NCBI GenBank assembly: GCA_933228675.1
Contig: OW121743.1
Span: forward strand, 110,727,468 to 110,791,467
Direction: 5' to 3'
From: Stomorhina lunata
Taxonomy: Eukaryota; Arthropoda; Insecta; Diptera; Rhiniidae
DNA: 64,000 nucleotides
The number at the start of each line of letters is the position of its first letter. The stretch's first letter is position 1. Below, one piece after another: positions 50,076 to 62,194 of the stretch. The position numbers and the translations under genes are program-made. Under the pieces are notes generated by a model. It made no database searches and was not told the origin of the DNA. It saw only the letters and a list, made by a program, of their open reading frames with translations.

Positions 50076-53000
50076 TTACTTCTTGTCACTTTCCACACAG
50101 ACATCAAGGTAGTCATTGATAAGGCGCATGGCTTTGATAGGCAAAAATCGTCCAATCTTCTCGATGGTGGTGTAGTAACGAGGAATACTAGCCTCTACCA
50201 TCTCGGTGCGTTGAGCTGAAATTATGGAGGCAGCTGCTTCCTTGACATCAACCAATTTCATGAAGGGGAAACGGAATCTGGGATTCTTGCACAAACCAGT
50301 ATCTACCATGTAGGGGTAGATGGTGGTAAATTTGATCTGGTATATAAGAAATTTAATATGAAATAAGAGGGAATTTCGTTAAAAAAAAATATCAGAAAAA
50401 CTTACTTGTGTTTGAGGATTTTGTTTGTATAATTCTTCTTGTGTTGCTTGCATAAGACCACGTACTGCGAATTTAGTACCACAGTATGGCACCAAATTGG
50501 GCAAACCGAACAAGCCAGCACAGGAGGAAAGGGCAACAATATGACCTTGGTTACGTTCAATCATATCCGGCAAGAAAGCTTGGAGAATCTGTAAGTAGTA
50601 AAGTTTTTAAATTTTATAGAATTTTTGAGAAAAATGTATTAAAAACAGCAAAGAACTATGTAGTTATACAAGCATCTAAAATATTCCGATCGCAATGTTT
50701 TTAGCTTCTACAGATTCCGAAAAATAAGAATAAGAAGTTAGAGAAAACTAAGTCATTTGGTTCCTAAAGTGATCTCTATGGGACCACTGCAAGATATAGA
50801 CTAGAAAATAAAGATTTCTAGACTATTAATGATAAGAGCTGCACCGTTTAAAACGTATGGTTCATACTGTGCATTTTAAACTGCTAGTGTGTGTGCAAAC
50901 ATTTTTTTATAGAAAAATTTTCAAAATAAAATTTAAAAATGAAAAATTTTCTATAAAAATTTTATATTGAAATTTTTTTTTTTTTTATATAAATTTTATA
51001 TTGAATTTTTTTTATAAAAATTTTATATTGAAACTTTTTTTATAAAAATTTTACTATAAAAATTTTATACCAAAATTTGATTTACAAAAAAATTGTATCG
51101 AAAATTGTTCTATTTTATAAAATGAAAATTTTCGATTAAAAATTTTGTAACGAAACTTTTCGATACAAAATTTTATAATGAAAATGTTTGACATCAAATT
51201 TTTCGATAAAAAATTTTATATGAAAATTTTATTTTTATTTATTTTTTATAAAACATTTTAGAATGAAAATTTTCCTAGAAAAATTTTATAATGAAAATTT
51301 TCCGATAAAAATTTCATATCGAAAAATCAACATTTTATACCAGAATTTCTTTTTCACAAAAAAAAAAAAAAAAATGTATCGAAAATTTTCTATAAAATTT
51401 TCGATCTATAAAAAATTTTATAATTAAAATTTTCGATATAAAATTTTAGAACGAAAATGTTTGACATTCAATTTTTATAGTAACATTTTCGATAAAAAAT
51501 CTTTTATGAACATTTTATTTATTTTATATGAAAATTTTTCGATAAAAATTTTATATTGAAAATTTTTCTATAAAAATTTTATATTAAAAATTTTTCTATA
51601 AAAATTTGATATTAAAAATGTTTCTAAAAAAAATTTTATATTGAAAATTTTTCTATAAAAATTTTATGTTGAACATTTTTCTATAAAAATTTGATATTGA
51701 AAATTTTTCGATAAAAATTTTATATTGAAAATTTTACGATAAAAATTTTATATTGAAAATTAAAATTTTGTATCAAAAATGCTTCTATAAAAATTTTATG
51801 TTAAAAATTTTTCTATAAAAATTGTCGATGAAAATTTTATATCGAAAAACTTTATCAAAATTTTATACCAAAATTTGATTTACAAAAAAAAAAAATTGTA
51901 TCGAAAAATGTTCTATAAAAAATTTTTTAATGAAAATATTTGACATCAAATTTTTATAGTAACATTTTCGATAAAATATTTTGTATCAAAATGTTATTTT
52001 TAATTTATTTTTCTATAAAACATTTTATAATGAACATTTTACCATAAAAATTTTATATTGAAAATTTTACCATAAAAATTTTATATTAAAAAATTTTCTA
52101 TAAAAATTTTATATTGAAAATTTTTCTATAAAAATTTTATGTTGAAAATTTTTCTATAAAAATTTTATGTTGAAAATTTTTTTATAAACATTTTATATTG
52201 AAACTTTTACGATAAAAATTTTATATTGAAAAATTTTCTATAAAAATTTTATATTGAAAATTTTGCGATAAAAATTTTATATTGAAAATTTTGCGATAAA
52301 AATTTTATATTGAAAATTTTACGATAAAAATTTTATATTGAAAATTAAAATTTTGTATTAAAAATGCTTCTAAAAAATTTTATATTAAAAATATTATATT
52401 GAAAATTTTTCTATAAAAATTTTATATCGAAAAATTTTCTGTGCAAATTGTCCACCGAAAAATTGTCGATGAAAATTTTATATCGAAAAACTTTATCAAA
52501 ATTTTATACCAAAATTTGATTTACAAAAAAAAAAAATTGTATCGAAAAATGTTCTATAAAAAATTTTTAAATGAAAATAAAATTTTATAACGAAACTTTT
52601 CGATATAAAATTTTATAATGAAAATGTTTGACATCAAATTTTTATAGTAACATTTTCGATAAAATATTTTGTGTCTAAATGTTATTTTTAATTTATTTTT
52701 CTATAAAACATTTTATAATGAAAATTTTACCATAAAAATTTTATATTGAAAATTTTACCATAAAAATTTTATATTAAAAAATTATCTATAAAAATTTTAT
52801 ATTGAAAATTTTTCTATAAAAATTTTATGTTGAAAATTTTTCTATAAAAATTTTATATTGAAACTTTTTCGATAAAAATTTTATATTTAAAATTTTTGTA
52901 TAAAAATTTAATATTGAACATTTTTCTATAAAAATTTAATATTGAAAATTTTTCTATAAATATTTAATATTGAATATTTTTCTATAAAAATTTTATATTG

Positions 53001-56000
53001 ACAATTTTTCTATAAAAATTTAATATTGAAAATTTTTCTATAAAAATTTTATATTGAAAATTTTTCTATAAAAATTTTATATTGAAAATTTTGCGATAGA
53101 AATTTTATATTGAAAATTTTGCGATAAAAATTTTATATTGAAAATTTTTCGATAAAAATTTTATATTGAAAATTAAAATTTTGTATCAAAAATGTTTCTA
53201 TAAAAATTTTATATTGAAAATTTTTCTATAAAAATTTTATATCGAAAAATTTTCTGTGAAAGTTCTTCACCGAAAAATTGTCGATGAAAATTTTATATCG
53301 AAAAACATTTTATCAAAATTTTATACCAAAATTTGATTTACAAAAAAATTGTATCGAAAATTGTTCTATAAAAAAATTTTTAATGAAAATATTCGATTTC
53401 AAATTGTATAACGAAACTTTTCGATATAAAATTTTATAATGAAAATGTTTGACATCAAATTTTTATAGTAACATTTTCGATTAAAAATTTTGTATCAAAA
53501 TGTTTTTTTTTTAATTTATTTTTCTATAAAACATTTTATAATGAAAATTTTACCATAAAAATTTTATATTGAACATTTTTCTATAAAAATTTTATATTGA
53601 AAATTTTTCTATAAAAATTTTATATTGAAAATTTTTCTATAAAAATTTAATATTGAAAATTTTTCTATAAAAATTTAATATTGAAAATTTTTCTACAAAA
53701 ATTTTATAAAGAAAATTTTTCTATAAAAATTTTATAATGAAAATTTTTCTATAAAGATTTAATATTGAAAATTTTTCTATAAAAATTTTATATTGACAAT
53801 TTTTCTATTAAAATTTTATATTGAAAATTTTTGTATAAAAATTTTATAATGAAAATTTTTCTATAAAAATTGTATATTGAAAATTTTTCTATAAAAATTT
53901 TATATTGAAAATTTTTCTATAAAAATTTTATATTGAAAATTTTTCTATAAAAATTTTATATTGAAAATTTTTCTATAAAAATTTTATATTGACAATTTTT
54001 CTATTAAAATTTTATATTGAACATTTTTCTATAAAAATTTTATATTGACAATTTTTCTATTAAAATTTTATATTGAAAATTTTTGTATAAAAATTTTATA
54101 ATGAAAATTTTTCGATAAAAATTGTATATTGAAAATTTTTCTATAAAAATTTTATATTGAAAATTTTTCTATAAAAATTTTATATTGAAAATTTTTCTAT
54201 AAAAATTTTATATTGAAAATTTTTCTATAAAAATTTTATATTGAAAATTTTTCTATAAAAATTTTATATTGACAATTTTTCTATTAAAATTTTATAATGA
54301 AAATTTTTCTATAAAAATTTTATATTGAAAATTTTTGTATAAAAATTTTATAATGAAAATTTTTCTATAAAAATTTTATATTGAAAATTTTTCTATAAAA
54401 ATTTTATATTGAAAATTTTTCTATAAAAATTTTATATTGACAATTTTTCTATAAAAATTTTATATATAAAATTTTTCTTAAAAATTTAATATTGAAAATT
54501 TTTCTATAAAAATTTTATATTCAAATTTTTTCTATAAAAATTTTATATTAAAAATTTTTCTATAAAAACTTTATATTGAAAATTTTTCTATAAAAATTTT
54601 ATATTGAAAATTTTTCTATAAAAATTTTATATTGAAATTTTTTCTATAAAAATTTTATATTGACAATTTTTCTATAAAAATTTTATAAATTTCTTAAAAA
54701 TTTTTTTTTCTTAAAAATTTAATATTGAAAATTTTTCTATAAAAATTTAATATTCAAATTTTTTCTATAAAAATTTTATATTAAAAATTTTTCTATAAAA
54801 ACTTTATATTGAAAATTTTTCTATAAAAATTTTATATTGAAAATTTTTCTATAAAAATTTTATATTGAAATTTTTTCTATAAAAATTTTATATTGAAAAT
54901 TTTTCTATAAATATTTTATATTGAAAATTTTTCTATAAAAATTTTATATTGAAAATTGTTCTATAAAATTTTATATTCAACATTTTTTTATAAAAATTTT
55001 ATATTGAACATTTTTCTATAAATATTTTATATTGACAATTTTTCTATAAAAATTTTATATTGAAACTTTTTCGATAAAAATTTTATATTTAAAGTTTTTG
55101 TATAAAAATTTAATATTGAACATTTTTCTATAAAAATTTAATATTGAAAATTTTTCTATAAATATTTAATATTGAATATTTTTCTATAAAAATTTTATAT
55201 TGACAATTTTTCTATAAAAATTTTATATTGAAAATTTTGCGATAGAAATTTTATATTGAAAATTTTGCGATAAAAATTTTATATTGAAAATTTTTCGATA
55301 AAAATTTTATATTGAAAATTAAAATTTTGTATCAAAAATGTTTCTATAAAAATTTTATATTGAAAATTTTTCTATAAAAATTTTATATCGAAAAATTTTC
55401 TGTGAAAGTTGTTCACCGAAAAATTGTCGATGAAAATTTTATATCGAAAAACATTTTATCAAAATTTTATACCAAAATTTGATTTACAAAAAAATTGTAT
55501 CGAAAATTGTTCTATAAAAAAATTTTTAATGAAAATATTCGATTTCAAATTGTATAACGAAACTTTTCGATATAAAATTTTATAATGAAAATGTTTGACA
55601 TCAAATTTTTATAGTAACATTTTCGATTAAAAATTTTGTATCAAAATGTTTTTTTTTAATTTATTTTTCTATAAAACATTTTATAATGAAAATTTTACCA
55701 TAAAAATTTTATATTGAACATTTTTCTATAAAAATTTTATATTGAAAATTTTTCTATAAAAATTTTATATTGAAAATTTTTCTATAAAAATTTAATATTG
55801 AAAATTTTTCTATAAAAATTTAATATTGAAAATTTTTCTATAAAAATTTTATAAAGAAAATTTTTCTATAAAAATTTTATAATGAAAATTTTTCTATAAA
55901 GATTTAATATTGAAAATTTTTCTATAAAAATTTTATATTGACAATTTTTCTATTAAAATTTTATATTGAAAATTTTTGTATAAAAATTTTATAATGAAAA

Positions 56001-58668
56001 TTTTTCTATAAAAATTGTATATTGAAAATTTTTCTATAAAAATTTTATATTGAAAATTTTTCTATAAAAATTTTATATTGAAAATTTTTCTATAAAGATT
56101 TAATATTGAAAATTTTTCTATAAAAATTTTATATTGACAATTTTTCTATTAAAATTTTATATTGAAAATTTTTGTATAAAAATTTTATAATGAAAATTTT
56201 TCTATAAAAATTTTATATTGAAAATTTTTGTATAAAAATTTTATAATGAAAATTTTTCTATAAAAATTGTATATTGAAAATTTTTCTATAAAAATTTTAT
56301 ATTGAAAGTTTTTCTATAAAAATTTTATATTGAAAATTTTTCTATAAAAATTTTATATTGACAATTTTTCTATTAAAATTTTATATTGAAAATTTTTGTA
56401 TAAAAATTTTGTAATGAAAATTTTTCTATAAAAATTGTATATTGAAAATTTTTCTATAAAAATTTTATATTGAAAATTTTTCTATAAAAATTTTATATTG
56501 AAAATTTTTCTATAAAAATTTTATATTGACAATTTTTCTATTAAAATTTTATATTGAAAATTTTTGTATAAAAATTTTATAATGAAAATTTTTCTATAAA
56601 AATTGTATATTGAAAATTTTTCTATAAAAATTTTATATTGAAAATTTTTCTATAAAAATTTTATATTGAAAATTTTTCTATAAAAATTTTATATTGACAA
56701 TTTTTCTATTAAAATTTTATATTGAAAATTTTTGTATAAAAATTTTATAAAAAATTAATTTTATAAAAATTTTATATTGAAAATTTTTCTATAAAAATTT
56801 TATATTGACAATTTTTCTATTAAAATTTTATATTGAAAATTTTTGTATAAAAATTTTGTAATGAAAATTTTTCTATAAAAATTGTATATTGAAAATTTTT
56901 CTATAAAAATTTTATATTGAAAATTTTTCTATAAAAATTTTATATTGAAAATTTTTCTATAAAAATTTTATATTGACAATTTTTCTATTAAAATTTTATA
57001 TTGAAAATTTTTGTATAAAAATTTTATAATGAAAATTTTTCTATAAAAATTGTATATTGAAAATTTTTCTATAAAAATTTTATATTGAAAATTTTTCTAT
57101 AAAAATTTTATATTGAAAATTTTTCTATAAAAATTTTATATTGAAAATTTTTGTATAAAAGTTTTATATTAAAAATTTTTCTATACAAATTTTATATTTA
57201 AAATTTTTCTATAAAAATTTAATATTGAACATTTTTCTATAAAAATTTAATATTGAAAATTTTTCTATAAATATTTAATATTGAATATTTTTCTATAAAA
57301 ATTTTATATTGACAATTTTTCTATAAAAATTTAATATTGAAAATTTTTCTATAAAAATTTTATATTGACAATTTTTCTATAAAAATTTAATATTGAAAAT
57401 TTTTCTATAAAAATTTAATATTGAATATATTTCTATAAAAATTTAATATTGAAAATTTTTCTATAAATATTTAATATTGAATATTTTTCTATAAAAATTT
57501 TATATTGACAATTTTTCTATAAAAATTTAATATTGAAAATTTTTCTATAAAAATTTAATATTGAATATATTTCTATAAAAATTTTATATTGAAAATTTTT
57601 CTATAAAAATTTTATATTGAAAATTTTTCTATAAAAATTTTATAATGAAAATTTTTCTATAAAAATTGTATATTTAAAATTTTTCTATAAAAATTTAATA
57701 TTGAACATTTTTCTATAAAAATTTAATATTGAAAATTTTTCTATAAATATTTAATATTGAATATTTTTCTATAAAAATTTTATATTGACAATTTTTCTAT
57801 AAAAATTTAATATTGAAAATTTTTCTATAAAAATTTAATATTGAATATATTTCTATAAAAATTTTATATTGAAAATTTTTCTATAAAAATTTTATATTGA
57901 AAATTTTTCTATAAAAATTTAATATTGAAAATTTTTCTATAAAAGTTTTATATTGAAAATTTTTCTATAAAAATTTTATATTGAAAGTTTTTCTATAAAA
58001 ATTTTATATTGAAAATTTTTCTATAAAAATTTATATTGAAAATTTTTCTATAAAAATTTATATTGAAAATTTTTCTTTAAAAATTTGATATCGAAAAATT
58101 TTTATCAATAAATAATAATAGTTACTCACCCAGAAATGAGCTAAAACATTGACATCATACATCAGTCTAATTTCTTGTTCAGTGTGTTCAATCAAGGGAT
58201 GGCAGGGCATTATACCAGCATTGTTAACAATAACGCCAATAAAACCATGTTCTTTCTTAACCTTCTCAATCAAGGCCAAAACTTCTTCGCGGCTGGTGAC
58301 ATTGCAGCTATTTTTAAAAATAACAAATATTTGTTAAAAAAAAAAATTAAATCCATTCCAAAATTCCTCAAAGTCTTTCAAACTTACGTATAAGCAAAAG
58401 CTACACCACCAGCTTGTTTGATTTCCTTAACGGTTTGACTATTATTTTTTTCATTGATGTCAACGCAAATGATTTTAGCTCCCAATGCCGAGTACTGCAA
58501 AGCCAATTGTTTACCAATACCGTGACCGGTGCCAGTGATGAAAACAAACTCTCCTTTGACGTTTATTTCATCTTTGTGCAGAAAAGATTTTATCACAGAT
58601 TCCGCAATAGTAAACCAGAATTTAACGTGTAAAACAATGAATTCGATTACCATTTGTACAATGGCCAT
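50076..58668 (-). CDS. Short-chain dehydrogenase/reductase, SDR16C type (membrane-anchored)
   Basis: NAD(P)-dependent oxidoreductase related to retinol dehydrogenase 10 / 17-beta-HSD 11/13, probably on ER or lipid-droplet membranes; substrate unknown. Exons (minus): 58668-58388, 58307-58130, 50588-50406 and 50336-50076 (281+178+183+261 nt = 300 aa, normal for the family). The start is MAIVQMVIEF; an acceptor upstream (TTTTCAG near 58686) shows the codons before it are 5' UTR. Residues 1-30 are a hydrophobic anchor. The Rossmann motif is TGTGHGIGK, then VNNAGI. The catalytic set is Ser in SSCAG, with YCGTK giving Tyr-x-x-x-Lys. The intron at 50589-58129 is almost entirely satellite, yet the exons are intact and in phase. 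Confidence 0.93.
50895..58090 (+). repeat. 7.2-kb AT satellite array, 28-bp unit 'forward', in the SDR intron
   Basis: The unit is 28 bp, built from two 14-bp halves, TTTTATATTGAAAA and TTTTTCTATAAAAA, at roughly 250 unit lengths. Variants at the core (TATATTGAC, TCTATT, TGCGAT, TCGATA) recur in patterned groups. A distinct block containing ACCAAAATTTGATTTAC, ATTTGACATC and TAGTAACATTTTCGAT punctuates the array at about 51.07, 51.87, 52.51, 53.33 and 55.47 kb, giving a higher-order structure. It is the same family as the reverse array at 44.6-49.4 kb. Confidence 0.92.
52861..56030. repeat. About 2.2-kb segmental duplication within the forward array
   Basis: The block beginning AAACTTTTTCGATAAAAA at about 52861 recurs at about 55062, with the same order of rare variants (TTTGTATAAAAATTTAATAT, TGCGATAGAAATT, CTGTGAAAGTT, then ACCGAAAAATTGTCG). 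The second copy lacks roughly 60 bp. The offset is near 2.2 kb, so this is one recent unequal-exchange or amplification event. Confidence 0.8.
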
Positions 58669-58719
58669 ATAGTCTAGAGAGGGTCTGAAAAGAAAATTTA
58701 CATTTATGATATAATTCAA

Positions 58720-59059
58720 ATTGCAATTAAAATCAAATTAATCTAATGTGTGAAATATTAAAACGGGTTTAACTTGGTCATGAATTTTTATATTATTTAA
58801 ATATGAAGGAAATAGAGTATTAAGTTTCAATACTTGTTTTCTTAAGCTTGGCTGCAGATGTTGTTTATTGAAAATTCTAACCTTAATCAATGTTAAATTT
58901 AATAGATTTGTGAACTTGACTTGAAATACATACTTTTTATATATAATATAGTAAAAACGATTTTGTAGCGAATTGTAAACATTTCTTTTAAACAGTTAAG
59001 AAAGTACTATAGACAGGCTTGAACACACACTAGGGATTCCCGAAAAAATAAAATTTTAC
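58720..59059. other. SDR gene upstream region
   Basis: AT-rich flank holding 5' UTR intron sequence and presumably part of the SDR promoter. No motif was recognised with confidence. Confidence 0.4.
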
Positions 59060-60422
59060 TATATGGGCAAATCCTGCGTGACGGACGATATATTTGTACG
59101 GATTTTGTTTTACTTAAATGTATACCATTGTCGTCCTACACAAGATATCTTCGCACAGATTTCAGAGAATATTAGCCCATCGATTGTGGTATCGAATGGC
59201 ATTTGGAGGAAAAAGATATTCGCTTTTAAAGTGCTGTGACGGACGCTACAAAAAATGGAAGTGACTTTTTTTCAATACATGTTTCTGTAATTTTCATCAA
59301 ATCGGTCATAGTAATAAAAAATTGTAAATACATTATAGATAGAAGAAAATCAGAGGATTACAAAACAGCTTTTAAAAAATATTTTAAAGTTTCCAGTTTC
59401 ACCAAAAATCCATAAATGAACTGTTGCGGACGATACGTGACGGAGAATACAGTTTTTACTTGAATGTTTTTTATTAGGAAAAAATTCATACTTCGTATTT
59501 TTTTTAAGGATTCTTTAATCAGTGAATTTGTTCGCGAATTTCATCTACTTTTCATGTTCGCGGTTAAAATGTGATTTTTGGACACAATATAATATTTCAC
59601 AAAACGGCTACATACATATATTTATATAAAGTTTTACACTTTTTACATCTTATTTTTCTTCGAAAGAATGATGCGGCTAGCTGTTAGAGTGTCCCAAAAA
59701 TAAAAAAAATCAAATTTCGAAAGCATCAAATTTGCCCCACTGTATTTTTTTAACACCTAATACCTTAAATTTAATCTGTGGATATAGACAGTGTTATTGC
59801 TTTATGAATAAGACATACATGTGTTCATAAATTTTGTTTATAATAAATATCATTTTGGAAAAAATATATACTGTGACGGACGCTACACACTTTCCTACGC
59901 ATATTATTCTGTAAAATGCTATATTAACATCTATATATTTTTAGCCTAATGTAAAGCATACTATAAGTTCTCCTTACGAGATAAGTTCAATTGGAGAAAA
60001 AAGAAAAATTGCACTAGTCAAACTTAAAAAACTTTTGTTTCTGTGACGGACGCTACACACTGTGAGCCGTTTTTTACTTGACGTTATTTATATAACTCCA
60101 ATTACTTTTGATGGGGTCTTTTACATCTAATTGTATAAAATTAAGCAGACTTTGAGCCCATACTAAAACTTGATACCTAAATGGATGTTTTTGTGATTTT
60201 TATGAACTTTTAAAAAAACTATTATTTTAAAAAATTTATAAAAATTCGAGATGGGTGCAAATAAAGACCTGCCATTCATGAAGAGGGCAATCAAAAATTG
60301 TAACCATTATATATTCTAAAGGATCAATATATATGGTTAATTTTTCCATGAATACAAATATGCGATTTTGACAGTTTTAAAATTTTGTCCTGGGTTTAAT
60401 GTTTTTCGGATTTGCCCATATA
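59060..60422. mobile_element. 1.36-kb element with 15-bp inverted ends and repeated GTGACGGACGCTACA
   Basis: The ends are TATATGGGCAAATCC (59060-59074) and its exact inverse GGATTTGCCCATATA (60408-60422). Inside, the GC-richer motif TGTGACGGACGCTACA occurs at about 59235, 59872 and 60042, with variants at about 59079 (TGACGGACGATA) and 59425-59450 (GCGGACGATACGTGACGG). There is no open frame of note. It fits a non-autonomous DNA transposon; the class is unknown. Confidence 0.6.
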
Positions 60423-60805
60423 CAATTTTTTTATAGAAAATTTTGATATTCAATTTTTTTATAGAAATTTTCGATACAAAATTTTTTTGTAGAAAATTTT
60501 CGATACAAATTTTTTATAAAAAATTTTCAATATAAAATTTTTTTATAAAAAATTTTTGGTGTACAAATTTTTTATAGAAAATTTTCGATAGAAATTTTTT
60601 TTTATATAGAATTTTTAATATAAAATTTTTTTATAGAAAATTTTCGATAAAGAATTTTTTTATAGAAAATTTTTGATATTTATTTTTTTTTTTCTAAATT
60701 TTCTATATTAAATTTTTTTAAAGAAAATTTTCGATATTTAATTTCCATTTTAAATTTTCGATACAAATTTTTTTTATGGAAAATTTTCGATATAAAATTT
60801 TTTTA
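60423..60805 (-). repeat. AT satellite patch, reverse orientation
   Basis: About 13 diverged units of the form TTTTTTATAGAAAATTTT plus CGATA/TGATATT cores. It belongs to the reverse type like 44.6-49.4 and 62.2-64.0 kb. Confidence 0.75.
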
Positions 60806-60842
60806 TTTGGGAATTAATTATTCGAACTTTAGAATTGATTGA

Positions 60843-61054
60843 AAAATTAGGTTTAATCAGGCTTGATTGAGTTCATTTAACTTTCAAATTATTAATTTTG
60901 AAAATTTGAAAAGTAATTGTGGAGAAAAACTGAAAAAAATATTTTTGAACGCGGCTCAGTGGATTGCAATTTCTGTCCCGCCACAGGACGTCATCAGCAC
61001 TTAGCGCCCTCGACCACAGTCGAGTTGAACTCAAGCCTGATTAAACCTAATTTT
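60843..61054. mobile_element. 212-bp foldback element with long inverted ends
   Basis: The left end contains AATTAGGTTTAATCAGGCTT followed by GA, and the right end is its inverse (AAGCCTGATTAAACCTAATT) over about 25 bp. The interior has an unusually GC-rich core for this region (about 60950-61025: GACGTCATCAGCACTTAGCG, then CCCTCGACCACAGTCGAG). It interrupts the satellite. A MITE is likely; no clear target duplication. Confidence 0.6.
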
Positions 61055-61065
61055 GCAATAAAATT

Positions 61066-61400
61066 TTTTTGTAGAAAATGTTTGATGAATTGGATAAATT
61101 AAATCAAAATTTCACTATATGATAATTTTGATCGAAATTTCACTTTATAATAAATTTGATCAAAATTTTACTATATGATAAATTTAATCAAAAATTCACT
61201 ATATGATAATTTTTATCAAAATTTCACTATAATTTCAATTTGATCGAAATATCACTTTATGATCATTTTGATCCAAATTTCACTATATAATAATTTTATT
61301 CAAAACTTCATTAAATAATAATTTTGATAAGAATTAGACTTTATGAAAATGTTTATCTAAAATTTACTATATAAAAATTTTATCAAATTGATTAAAATTT
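61066..61400 (+). repeat. Distinct 28-bp satellite (TTTCACTATATGATAA type)
   Basis: About a dozen units in which TTTCACTATATGATAA alternates with TTTTGATCAAAA. The period is 28 bp although the sequence differs from the main family. Copies are diverged. No coding capacity. Confidence 0.75.
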
Positions 61401-61611
61401 CATGTTTTATTTTACTTTTAATTGTTTTAGTTAATTGTTTTTTTTTTTTTAAAGTAATTATAACTAATCTTTTTATTTATTTATAAAATTTTTAACCCGA
61501 TATTAATAAACAATTAAGATATGCAACTCATTCATACAGATAATTATAAATGCATTTTTGATATATTGTAAAATAATAAAAAATTAAATGCTTAAATATA
61601 TACTTTTACAA

Positions 61612-61678
61612 ACATGCATACATATGTACATACATATGTACATACATATGTACATACATATGTATGTATGTACGTAAA
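61612..61678. repeat. CATACATATGTA microsatellite
   Basis: Tandem ATGTACATACAT units, self-complementary, ending in a TATGTATGTATGTACG variant. Confidence 0.85.
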
Positions 61679-62194
61679 TGTGTACAATTATAAAATCTTG
61701 ATATTTTTGTCATTTCCCTTATTTTGCATGACTGAGTTTAGTTGGTTTGGATTATTTAACAATGATCTCTAACATTTAAACTAAAAATTTAAATTTTGTA
61801 TTTTATTTACAACTTAAACAAAAAAATATAAATTCACAAAAAAAAAACACAAAATTGAATGAACGCAATGAACTTTGACTGCAGAGATACAGATGTTGAT
61901 GTTGAGATAAAAATTAAAATTTTTTAAATACAAAATTTTAAACGCATATGGTAAAAATGGAAAAATGTAAACAATTCCATAGTATCTTCAAAATTATTCA
62001 ACAATTTGTTGCGTGTATGTAGTATTCAGTTAATTATTTGTTTAATCTTGACAGAATACATTAGCCGGCATTTGTTTAACCTACTACACTCTTTTTTCAT
62101 TTAATAAATAAATAATTAAAGTTTTTATTATACTCATCATTAATTAATTTATAGGTTAAGTCAATATAAATAAAACCCACATCTTTACAATTTT
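61679..62194. other. AT-rich spacer
   Basis: Between the microsatellite and the last array; no gene or repeat recognised. Confidence 0.4.

Noticed and set aside
50895..58090. CRISPR-like array
   Set aside because: Repeats are contiguous and degenerate with no unique spacers, and the genome is eukaryotic.
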